A stretch of DNA of 64,000 nucleotides, from contig CADCXD010000011.1 of NCBI GenBank assembly GCA_902806575.1, positions 682,001 through 746,000 on the forward strand, given 5' to 3'. This document shows, one piece after another, positions 36,741-45,732 of the stretch. The position numbers were made by a program, and so were the translations under genes. Source of the stretch: Jackrogersella multiformis. Taxonomy: Eukaryota; Ascomycota; Sordariomycetes; Xylariales; Hypoxylaceae. The notes beneath the pieces were generated by a model, which was not told the DNA's origin, ran no database searches, and saw only the letters and a program-made list of their open reading frames with translations. Each line of letters starts with the position of its first letter. Position 1 is the stretch's first letter.

Positions 36741-37647
36741 ATGGGTTCAAACATTAATAACCTTTACGCTTACGCCACTCCCAAGAAGGGCTCCTGCAAT
36801 ACTACAGCCCTTCAATCTGATTTCATTGTCGACACACCCAATTCACTAACGTACAACTACGGACAGGTAAGTGAAGGAATGTCATCGATTCTACCAACCG
36901 CAACGACGCCTAGACAGTCGCCTTACATCCGACGTCCTCGTCTCGCCCGACGTCCTACGCAGTCTGTCTCTTACAACGTTGATGCATTTGGAGTTGATAA
37001 TAGCATTCGAGGTATGTGTTCCTAACACGCCTCAACTATATCAAAGCAGACCTTTTTTGATAGTGTGATTTTTAGTAGGCGAAGTAATGAATGCCCAAGG
37101 AACCGGAATGCCACCATCTAGAACCTATGAGTCGAGAGAAGGTATGGGAACGGGCACGGTACTCGACACTCAGTTACATCAGTCTCTTGTAAAACCTGAG
37201 GATATCCCCCTACCAAGCATCGAGAACGACACAACGAGTAAGAGCCCCTAATATGTCCCAGTCCCATATTAACGAAGATGATCTAGGGTATCCAACCTCT
37301 GGACTTGGCGTATATTTAGGTCCCTTATCTCCGCAGATCCAAAGTGGCACTAATAAATTCAACAGCAAAATGCACTCGGAGGATATGACCTACATCAGCA
37401 TGCTGGAGATAACTTCGACCAATACCCAGGCTCTGACACAGATGATGATGACGACGTGGAGAAAAACCGAAAGCCGGAACGTCGAGGAGTCCTGGAACCT
37501 CCACCAACGCGTAAATCGGACAATAGCAAGTTGCGATATCAAACTCCTGCGACGGATCACTTCCTTGATCGATTATCAACCGATCCTTTGCAAAAGGAAT
37601 ACTTAAAGGTGCGAGCGCGAGTGCCAAAGAGGCAGAAGCGTTTATAA
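36741..37647 (+). CDS. Small disordered protein, family gene B, unknown function
   Basis: Starts MGSNINNLYAYATPKKGS. First exon 36741-37011, ending IRG| in phase 1; it may itself contain a 51-nt stop-free intron (36867-36917, GTAAGT...ACAG). Exon 37079-37237 follows (tandem TAGTAG acceptor possible) and encodes ...EDIPLPSIENDTT, again ending in phase 1. The last exon ends at 37647 with an Asp run, ERRGVLEPP and a basic tail ...RVPKRQKRL. Its 5' junction is unresolved: the acceptor CGGAG at 37381 keeps frame, while the better-looking CAACAG does not. The protein is disordered and nuclear-looking (basic C-terminus). It is paralogous to gene C by the IP.PSIE.DT motif and the KRQKR end. Function unknown. 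Confidence 0.5.
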
Positions 37648-38377
37648 AGCGGCATTGATAGAATCACAATAGGTAAGCTTATAATCTTCTATAATTCTAG
37701 TAGGAATTATAAATCTTTACAGGTGTTTCATATTAGATTGGTACAGTTTGGCTATGCTATGGGAAAAGGGGTGAGGGGGGTTCTTCATACCTAGGTACAT
37801 GGCCTTAATGGATAGGGATTTCGAATTGCCAGTACTGGTAATGGACATGTTTTGCCCGAAACCACATTATGAACTTTTCTTTCCATAATGACGTTACCTA
37901 TTTTGGTTCACGAAGGCAAGGATTAAGTACTTATTTGATTGTTTTCTTGCTAAGATAACATGGTATATATTGCGGGTCGTGTCAAGTGCAGTGATACGAT
38001 AATTAAGCAAATATCAGGACGTGAGAAAGAAAAAGATTCCTCATTTTATGGCAACGTGGAGTCGCATAATAGTGATAGGGGTTGAACGGATTGCGAGCTT
38101 TGTTAACTAGAACTTGAAAATTGAACATAATAGTCTGAACTTATCACACTTGGGTTTGGTGTTATGATACTTACTATGCCTTATTTATATTGTATTTTCT
38201 CCTAAGCATAACGCGTTTTTGTTCCCTTTCTGTTAAGCACACTATTTTTACGGCATTGCACAACCCCCCTTTTTTTTAAACTCTCCTATTCATCAACAAA
38301 ACCGTCTTCAATAACAGTGTCATCGATATTTCTAATATCTTCACCATTTACAGAGATATATCAAGAGATCTTTTACC
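37648..38377. other. Intergenic, leader of family gene C
   Basis: No gene. The last 120 bases are C/T- and A-rich with a T-run near 38271-38277, as in the leaders of genes A and B. Confidence 0.55.
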
Positions 38378-39167
38378 ATGGATCTCACAATTGACGAACC
38401 TCACACCCGGGTTATTCCTCTCCAGGGCTCTCGGGAGAACCCGATCGTTATTGACGACCACGCAGACACGGATTCCATTTCATCTGTCATCCACTGTCAT
38501 CAAGGGCAGAGGGAAATATCACGCTACGCATCTCAACGCGATGCTCTCGAACTTGGTGCCGACCGTGCTATCCAAGGTACGTATCTTCGATACCCTACCG
38601 AAGACAAGGGGGTTATAACAAAGGAAAATTCATTAGGCAATTCTGGCCCGTCCGGCCGCGTACCCCTTCGATCTTCAGATACACCTATCCCGAGCATCGA
38701 GACTGACACCGGTAGGAACCCCTGATTCCATTTAAATGGTTACTATTTTCTAACAAGGGAATCTCTAATAGATCCATCAATCGATACAGACGCTCTAGCA
38801 TCTTCAATCTCGAGATGCCACCTCTCGGATCCCGCACAACGTCACATCTTACCAACATCCGCACTGGCACAATCCTCCAATCGCAAGGCAAAGCCTAGTG
38901 ACAAGGCATCCTTCCAGCAACCAGCTCCCAAGGGACACAAGCCGAGCCTGTACGTCAGCGACTTCATCTCAGCCTCAGATCCTGAGTGTTGTGACGACAG
39001 CGATACTAAGAGAAGTCGGAACTTGCGAAAGCGAGAGCGTAATGACGGTGAGTCGACATACCACCCTCGTATAATAGATAGATAATCTAATGGCTCGCGT
39101 GTCAGATAGTCACTCGCGAGATGGCTACCTAGAAGGAGGTAGAGGAAAGAGGCAGAAGCGGATTTGA
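38378..39167 (+). CDS. Small disordered protein, family gene C, unknown function
   Basis: Four exons (38378-38576, 38637-38711, 38772-39047, 39106-39167) give 203 aa; all three introns (60, 60, 58 nt) are in phase 1. It begins MDLTIDEPHTRVIPLQGSRE and has ENPIVIDD, a sequence resembling a SUMO-interacting hydrophobic-acidic patch. It continues with TPIPSIETDTD, then SLYVSDFISASDPECCDDSD and a basic run RSRNLRKRERND, ending GRGKRQKRI. The last exon exactly restores the KRQKR[L/I] end shared with gene B. No domain, signal peptide or membrane segment. The first intron is a multiple of three and stop-free, so retention would give a longer protein. A nuclear, possibly chromatin- or SUMO-linked role is only a guess. 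Confidence 0.6.
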
Positions 39168-39589
39168 GCTCTGCTGAAAGTCATTATCGTACTCATAGGA
39201 ATTAGGCCCAATATGAATCAAATTCTGCGCTGCAAATAATTGAAGGCATGTAGGATGCCAACATTATTAGATCAACCATGATAGGAATTCCAGTTTCAAT
39301 TGTATCGTGCAATCACTATATCTTGTGGAAATCGGCCCGTTAGAGCTTCATGATAGAAAGGAGATGATATCGGGACCGCTTTGGTAGACGGGATTTGGAT
39401 CTCGGGTTGAAGCGACAGCTTGTAGCTACAGGATTTAAACTAGTGACAGAAAGTAATTATAATCAGTCATAGTAACGTGTTCAGTATAAGACTTTGTCAA
39501 CTTGGAGGCCGTAGGTCGTGATAGTGTAGATGTTAGAATAAGGAGTAGGTACCTATGTAGGTAGGTATTATTAAGTACTCAGGTACCTA
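39168..39589. other. Intergenic, no gene seen
   Basis: 3' side of family gene C up to the left edge of the inverted-repeat element. Ends in a GTAGGTACCTATGTAGGTAGG-like palindromic block (about 39546-39590). Confidence 0.55.
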
Positions 39590-39625
39590 CCACAGCGGCA
39601 ATTGGTGTTTTCAGGAAACGGTTTT
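39590..39625 (+). repeat. Left terminal inverted repeat
   Basis: Begins CCACAGCGG immediately after TA; matches the reverse complement of 40160-40195 at roughly three quarters of positions, with most differences being transitions or in the AT-rich part. Confidence 0.8.
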
Positions 39626-40159
39626 TTACAGGCAAGGAACGGTTCTTTTAAGGTTAACAACCGTTCTTATCACTTAATAACCCTTTTTATTATTAAAACT
39701 ATTTTTATTATTTAAAAAGCGTTTTTTATTTTATAATTATTTTTTATATATTATTTTATAAAAATTAAATTTTTTTTTAAATAAATAAATTTTTTTACGC
39801 GTTAAAAATATATAATTTATTTAAATATTTATTTATAAATAATTTAATTAATTAATTAATTAAATTATTTTAAATATAATCGTATTAAATAAAATAATCG
39901 CGTTAAATAAAAAAATTACGTTAAATAAATATTTTAAATAAATAAATTTATAATAATTAATTATTTTAATATATTTAAAATTAATAAATTAAAATTTAAT
40001 ATATTTAAATTATAAAAATTATAAAAATTAAAATAAACAATAATTAAAAAATAATAATAATTAAAACGAAAACGATAATTAAAGCGAGAACGATAATTAA
40101 AGCAAAAATAATAAACATATAACTGAACCGTTCTTAAAATAAAGTGCGTTTTACGTTCG

Positions 40160-40195
40160 AGAACCGTTCCCCGCAACCACCTATTCCCGCTGTGG
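40160..40195 (-). repeat. Right terminal inverted repeat
   Basis: Ends CCGCTGTGG followed by TA; inverted copy of the left end. Confidence 0.8.
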
Positions 40196-40392
40196 TAAGT
40201 AATTGATTGGTGAAATGAAGCCCCACTAAGCTGTAATCCACACCGCCTTTCAGCCACCCCAAGTACCAGCCACACGCCAACGGCAGAAAAAAAAGTTCTA
40301 AAGATAAACTTATCAGTTAAAAAAGTTCACATCTAATCAACCAACCAGCCAAACCAGCCAAGTACAACAGAATCTCAATTGCAACCACGACA

Positions 40393-41875
40393 ATGGCTAA
40401 GAGCAAATTGAAAGTCGCCCTCGCGGCAGAGAAAGGTGTCGACTTTAAGAAATTGAAAGAAAAGAAGAAGAACAAGGAGAGAGCCAAGAAGAGGCAAGAC
40501 AGAAATAATAAGAATGGCGGGGCATCCAAATCAGATCCTGTCGCTGAAGACGACGGCGACTGGGAAGGCATCGATGAGGATGAAGACGAAATCGAGGGTG
40601 GCGCACCAATTTCAGATGACGAGGCCGAGGAGGTCGACGATGATGAAGAGGAGCGAGAAGGACTGATCGACTTCGCAGCACTGGATGAAAGCGATAGCTC
40701 CGACTCCTCCGTAGATCTCGAGGAAAAGATAGAGCGCCCGCGAAAATCCACCCTGAAAGCCAAAAACGCCGCGCCGAACGGGAATAAGAAGAACGTCGAG
40801 GACGAGGACGAGGACGATGAGGACGAAGAGGAAGACGACGAAGATATACCCATGTCCGACCTGGAAGACCTACCGGACGAAGAGAAGGAAGATCTAGTCC
40901 CGCACTCCCGCCTCACCATCAACAACACCTCCGCACTCCTCGCCTCGCTGAGCCGAATATCCATACCGACAGACAAGTCAGTCCCGTTCGTCATGCACCA
41001 GACCATCGTCAGCGCCGAGCCCACCGCCGACGGCATCGAGGACATCCAGGACGACCTCAAGCGCGAGCTCGCCTTCTACGCGCAGAGCCTGGACGCCGCG
41101 AAGCGCGGCCGCGCCCTGCTGAGAGCCGAGGGCGTGCCGTTCTCGCGGCCGACCGACTACTTCGCCGAGATGGTCAAGGACGACGGGCACATGGAGAAGG
41201 TCAAGGCCAAGCTCGTCGAGGAGGCCAGCGCCAAGAAGGCCTCCGCCGAGGCCCGCAAGCAGCGCGACCTCAAGAAGTTCGGCAAGCAGGTCCAGGTCGC
41301 CAAGCTCCAGGAGCGCCAGAAGGCCAAGCGTGAGACCCTCGAGAAGATCAAGACGCTCAAGAGGAGTGAGTAACCCCTTCTTTTCCCTGTACCTCCCATC
41401 ATCCTATCTACCTCATACCATACATATGCATCCACCCCCATGCTAACCTCCCCCTCCCGCAGAGCGTCAAGAATCCTCCACCGACGTCGGCGCCAAGGAA
41501 GCGGACCTCTTCGACGTGGGCGTGGACGCCGAGCTCAACGCGCACAGCGCCAAGCGCGCCTTCGCGCGCGGCAACGACGGCGAGCAGCGCTCCTCCAGCT
41601 CGTCCCACTCCAAGCGCCAGAAGAAGGACGAGCGCTACGGCTTCGGCGGCAAGAAGCGCCACGCCAAGTCCGGCGACGCCGCCAGCTCCGGCGACCTCAG
41701 CTCCTTCGACGCCCGCCGCATGAAGACCCGCGGCTTCGGCGACGACGGCGGCAGGGGCGGCAGAGGCGGCAGAGGTGGCAGTGGTAGAGGTGGCAGGGGC
41801 GGCAGCAGGGGCGGCAAGCCGCCCGCCTCGCGCCTCGGCAAGAATCGGAGGAATGCTAGTGCTGGGAAGCGGTGA
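40393..41875 (+). CDS. EBP2: rRNA-processing protein Ebp2
   Basis: Nucleolar factor needed for 27S pre-rRNA processing and 60S ribosome assembly. Two exons (40393-41365, 41463-41875) give 461 aa. The N-terminal half is Lys-rich, then strongly acidic (long Asp/Glu runs around residues 50-90 and 135-160). The conserved Ebp2 core starts near LVPHSRLTINNTSALL and includes VMHQTIVS, DIQDDLKRELAFYAQSLDAA, GVPFSRPTDYFAEMVKDDGHMEKV and a long charged coiled-coil (AKKASAEARKQRDLKKFGKQVQ). The C-terminus carries KRAFARGNDGEQ, FGGKKRHAKSGD and then an unusually long Gly/Arg repeat (RGGRGG type) before PPASRLGKNRRNASAGKR. The join KR|KRQESS uses GTGAGT and CCGCAG. It lies tail to tail with SPB1, another 60S factor, 382 bp apart. 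Confidence 0.94.
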
Positions 41876-42257
41876 TTCGGTACCGAAGGAATAAAGGAGA
41901 GAGGGAGAGGGAGAGGAGATAAAAAGGGGTAGGTGGGTGAGTGGGTGGTCTAAAAGCGCTTCCTGAGTTGTGGTGGAGCGGCAGGCTGGTAAATACTACG
42001 GAATTCGGACTTGTGCGAGTAATAGAGTCGTGGAGATACCATACCAATACCATACCATACTATCGGAAAATCTTCGTATTCGACTCTAAATCTCTAAATG
42101 AACAGATGAGGCTTATGCAGATAATCCAGGTGTTTTGTTAAGACATGCCAGGTGACTAATTGACAGGTAGTAGGTAATGCAAGATACGACGAGGGTAAAT
42201 ATTGTATTTAAACACCCACAGCTAGTAGCCGATAGACAAGACCTCCAAGTAGCTAAT
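41876..42257. other. Intergenic between convergent EBP2 and SPB1
   Basis: Shared 3' region; begins with a GA-rich run (41888-41915) and has (CATAC)n near 42039-42060. No gene. Confidence 0.6.
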
Positions 42258-44872
42258 TTACTTGCGCTTGGCGATCCTCTTCTGGGCCCTGAGCTCCTTC
42301 TTCATCCTGGCGTCGACGATCTTGTACCTGCCCTTGACGCCCTTGGGCCTGCCCTTGATGCCCCTGTTCAGGCCCCTGGCGACGACCAGCTTGGCGGGCT
42401 GCCTGGTGGGCTTCTTCTTGGCGGCCTTGGAGAGCAGCTTGGCTATGCTGTCGGCCTTCTCCTTCTCGGTCATGCCCTCCTCGTTGGCGAGGAAGTCGGA
42501 CTTCTTCTTGAGCTTCTCGAGGCGCTGGGCGGCCTTGAACTTCTTGCGGGCCTTGGCCTCGCGCACCTTCTTGATGGGGCGGGCGTTGAGCGCGCGCGTC
42601 TTCTCCTTGATGGCGGCGGCCGCCGCCTTGGTGATGGGCTTCTGCGGCCGGTCGTGCTTGCCCTCGTCGTCCATGAACCAGTCCGGCAGCCCGTCGCGGT
42701 CCCGGAAGGCGTGCTTGTTGAAGCCGTCGTCGACGACGTCGTAGTTGGTCCTTTGGCCCGTCGCGAGCTGGTGCGCGAGCGTCATGGCTTCGGCGGTGAT
42801 GATGTCGATGTCTGTTGGAGTTGTTAGTGTGTGTTGTTATATAGTATGGGGCAAGATTGTTTCTCACCGAGTCTACCGTCAGCCCGGCGTTTGTCTTGAT
42901 CTTCCCAGTCATCGTCTTGGTCTTGTTTGATAACCTCGAAGCCTTTTCGGCCACCATCGTCCTCGGGTGCAGAAGACACCTTGACTTTGGTTTTCTTTAA
43001 TTTCTCCTTTTTAATTTTCGTCTCTTTCGTTATAATCATTGGCTCGCCAGCTTCAGAGAGTTCGTCCTCGTCAACATCCATTTTGTCGCCGACTTCAGGC
43101 TCGTCGAGAATGCCCGGTATGTCTTTGAATATGTCCTGGCTGAAGAAGTTCGTAGCTCGTTTTGAAAGGCCGCCAGACCCTCCCGGCTGGTTATCCAAAT
43201 CGGTAAGGAGAGGCTTTGAGGGAGCTGAGTCTTCATCGGAATCATCACTGCTATCCTCTTCCAGCTCACCATCGTCACTAGACTGTTGCTCGTCTCCTGA
43301 CACTCCCTCCCACTCGCCATCATCATGCTCCTTTCTAGCTTTCTTTGCTCGGAACTTCGCATCGGACACCGCTTTCCGGTCTGTGTATTGATCATACATA
43401 CCGTCGAGCTCACGTTCGAGACGGTCTTCTTCCTCGTCCGTCTCGTCATCTGTTTCGCCCGAAGACCCGATACCACTGTCCTTATCCTTCTTTGCCTCAT
43501 TCAGGATGGCCATCTTTCCCTTCGCAATCTTGCTAGCCGCACCATGTTTGTCGATGGGTTTAAGAGCAAACATTGAGTCGTGACCGGCTGGACCGTCTTG
43601 TTCCATGCCGATATCCATAGGGGCTACCATGTGAAGTTGCATCCGCACTATCTCCTTCTGCTTCTTCTCATTATCCCTTCGTCGTTCACGTTTCCTCTTG
43701 GTGCTATCTTTATCTTTCAGTGCCTGTAACTCTTCCTGGATTCTCAATTCCTCGTCCATAGGTTCGACTTCTGCTACTTCTTCAGGCACTTCAGGTTTCG
43801 AGGTGGTCTTCTTAGTCGGCAGTCCGAAAGCCTCACGGGCCTTTAACCGCCATTTGAGCAGAAGCTTGAATTCTCTCCGTCCTAGCACCTTCAAATCCGC
43901 GCAGGATATCCTGATTTCTTCAGTCGTGTCCGGCATCTTATCAAGCGCCGCGAGCGCAACGTCGCCGTTACGTGGTTGTTCGAAAGAGAGTTTGTTATAG
44001 CCACCAAGGATCGCTATAGGGTCAGCAGTCTCAATGAACTCGCTTGCTGGCAGTTCTTTGAATTGAATATATTCCCCCTCCTCGTAGCCTCCTCTCTTGC
44101 GCTTCTTGACCTCGGGTTTATAGACTTTGGCCTCGTTATTCGGAGCTGGTTCATTGAGTTCGGCAAACACAGATCGTGGGTCAAGGAATTGAGGATCAAG
44201 GTGTCTAGGGGCCTTGTAGCCGCGGCATACGACGAAAATTTCGGCAGAAACATTTCGGGAAGATGGAGGTTTCGTGGACTCGACTTTGGTGAATAGTTGG
44301 TTGAAGACCCAGAGGAGTTTGTTGTATTCTTTCGATCGAAAGACCTTAGTGACAAATGTACCGCCTTCGACTAGAAACTCGGTGGCCAGCTTCATAGATT
44401 GAAGGACGAGTTCCGCTTGGTTGAAGGAATCCTGAACCCAAGCAGTACCGACATTGGGAGCACCATCGTGAAGCACGGTGTCGGCCTTCCACGTCTTCAA
44501 ATGTTGTCTGATTGTGGCACGGCACTTATCGGTGGTGATATCGCTTTGGAAAGTTATGACTTTTGGAATAGGCTTGATGGGTGAAAGATCAACTCCAACG
44601 ATGAGACTGCTGGCTGGCATCGCCTCTGCCGCTACCTGACACCATGACTATGACACAAAGTTAGTCGATAGTTCTCACACTTGATAGATGAGAAAGCAAC
44701 TTACTCCAGGAGCAGCGCAAAGATCCAGAAGGACCTTGCTCTTCTCGAGGAAGCCATATTTCTTGTTCAGCTGGATCAGCTTGAAGGCGGCTCGGGCTCG
44801 GTAACCTTTCTCCTTGGCTAATCTATACCATTTATCAAGACGGCCTTTTCCATGCTTCTTCTGAATCGCCAT
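42258..44872 (-). CDS. SPB1: AdoMet-dependent rRNA methyltransferase Spb1
   Basis: Nucleolar FtsJ-type 2'-O-methyltransferase that modifies the A-loop of 25S rRNA and is needed for 60S assembly. Three exons (44872-44705, 44647-42868, 42811-42258) give 833 aa, the usual family length. The methyltransferase domain has KKHGKGRLDKWYRLAKEKGYRARAAFKL near the start and the AdoMet site LLDLCAAPG (48-56), which the first intron cuts directly after Gly56 before SWCQVAAEAMPA; then VGVDLSPI, LHDGAPN and FVTKVFRSKEY. A middle acidic region (EEDRLERELDGMYDQYTD, GVSGDEQQSSDDGELEED) follows. The Spb1 C-terminal domain has ITAEAMTLAHQL, NYDVVDDGFNKHAFRDRDGLPDWF and a Lys-rich end. The start at 44872 is preferred to the upstream GTG. 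All joins restore family sequence. Confidence 0.96.
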
Positions 44873-45732
44873 CACGCTTCAAGTGGTGGCACCTTGGCCA
44901 GAATGTAAGTCTTGAAATGAATTGGCGCCAGGTTGTTGTTATGTTGTGGGTTGTCGCAATAAATTGATGTGTCCCGCATCAAAGTGGCAGGGTCTGATCG
45001 AAGTCTACAAATTTTTGAGGAATTATTCTTTCGATAAGCTTATCGGTGGGTCCAGATCGTTAGTGGAAGCCGGCCACGTTCTACTTTGTATTTAAGTTAC
45101 TCGCACTGTAGCTATGGATAGACAGAAGAAGGGAAAACAACTGGCGATTATTGGTTATAATCCCACTTTAACTTGAATTGCCCCACTACAAATTTCAGTA
45201 GCTGCTACAGTTTGTAGGTGATGTTGCAAGGTACCTACCTGTAGTGACACAGTGTCACTAGCAGTTACACACCACGCTAAAAAAGAAAAAGGTCCAAGCT
45301 CCAAACATTTATTTCCTATTCGGGCGTGTAAGTGGTTTTTTCGTGGTCGCGTCTTTTCGCGGGCGTGTTTTTCTTGGTGCCACTTTCCTTGCTACTCTTT
45401 TACTACATCCGAAACTACCAAATCAAATCCTAACTTTTATTTATCCTTTCCCCACAACAATTCTACAGTTCTTTACTTCACTCTTCGGACTGTTCACTCT
45501 TACTTGTTTCCATATTATACCCATCCAATCTCTTTACCCCATCCTATCTTTCATCATATTCAATTCCTCATCTTCACATCCATGTCACTAGAGGTCGGGT
45601 GCTAAAGGTTCAGGTGCATTAGGAGCATCCGTCCTTGTCCTTGTGGAGGTAGCTTATACCTAGGAATTTATACCCAGGAATTATATATCTACCTACTACC
45701 AAGGTAGGATATATATAGAAGCAGAAGCTAAG
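44873..45732. other. Intergenic between divergent SPB1 and CDT2-like genes
   Basis: Shared promoter region. It has a GTGACACAGTGTCAC palindrome (about 45244-45258) and a C/T-rich stretch (45380-45600) upstream of the plus-strand gene. No coding frame beyond short ones. Confidence 0.55.
45244..45258. promoter_or_regulatory. GTGACACAGTGTCAC perfect palindrome
   Basis: A 15-bp inverted repeat (7-bp arms, one central base) in the divergent SPB1/CDT2-like promoter region, about 370 bp upstream of SPB1 and 475 bp upstream of the WD40 gene. A dimeric regulator site is possible; no known factor is assigned. Confidence 0.4.

Larger units (their letters stand above)
39590..40195. mobile_element. AT-rich MITE-like element with terminal inverted repeats and TA flanks
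   Basis: The left end CCACAGCGGCAATTGGTG and the right end, read on the minus strand, CCACAGCGGGAATAGGTG are inverted copies; similarity continues through ...GGAAACGGTT / ...GGGAACGGTT for about 35 bases. TA lies directly outside both ends (39588-39589 and 40196-40197), which fits the target duplication of Tc1/mariner-type elements. The 606-bp interior is extremely AT-rich (about 39690-40110), mostly A/T homopolymer-like words with scattered CG, as left by repeat-induced point mutation. There is no transposase frame, so it is non-autonomous. It ends about 200 bp upstream of EBP2. Confidence 0.82.

Noticed and set aside
39961..40275. 104-codon minus-strand frame in the AT-rich element
   Set aside because: Tyr/Phe/Asn/Leu-only composition follows from AT-rich DNA; no transposase motif.
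40317..41060. 247-codon minus-strand frame opposite EBP2
   Set aside because: Ser-rich mirror of Asp/Glu codons in the acidic Ebp2 region.
42177..42827. 216-codon plus-strand frame opposite the SPB1 C-terminus
   Set aside because: Leu/Gly/Val-rich complement of the Lys-rich Spb1 end; no independent evidence.
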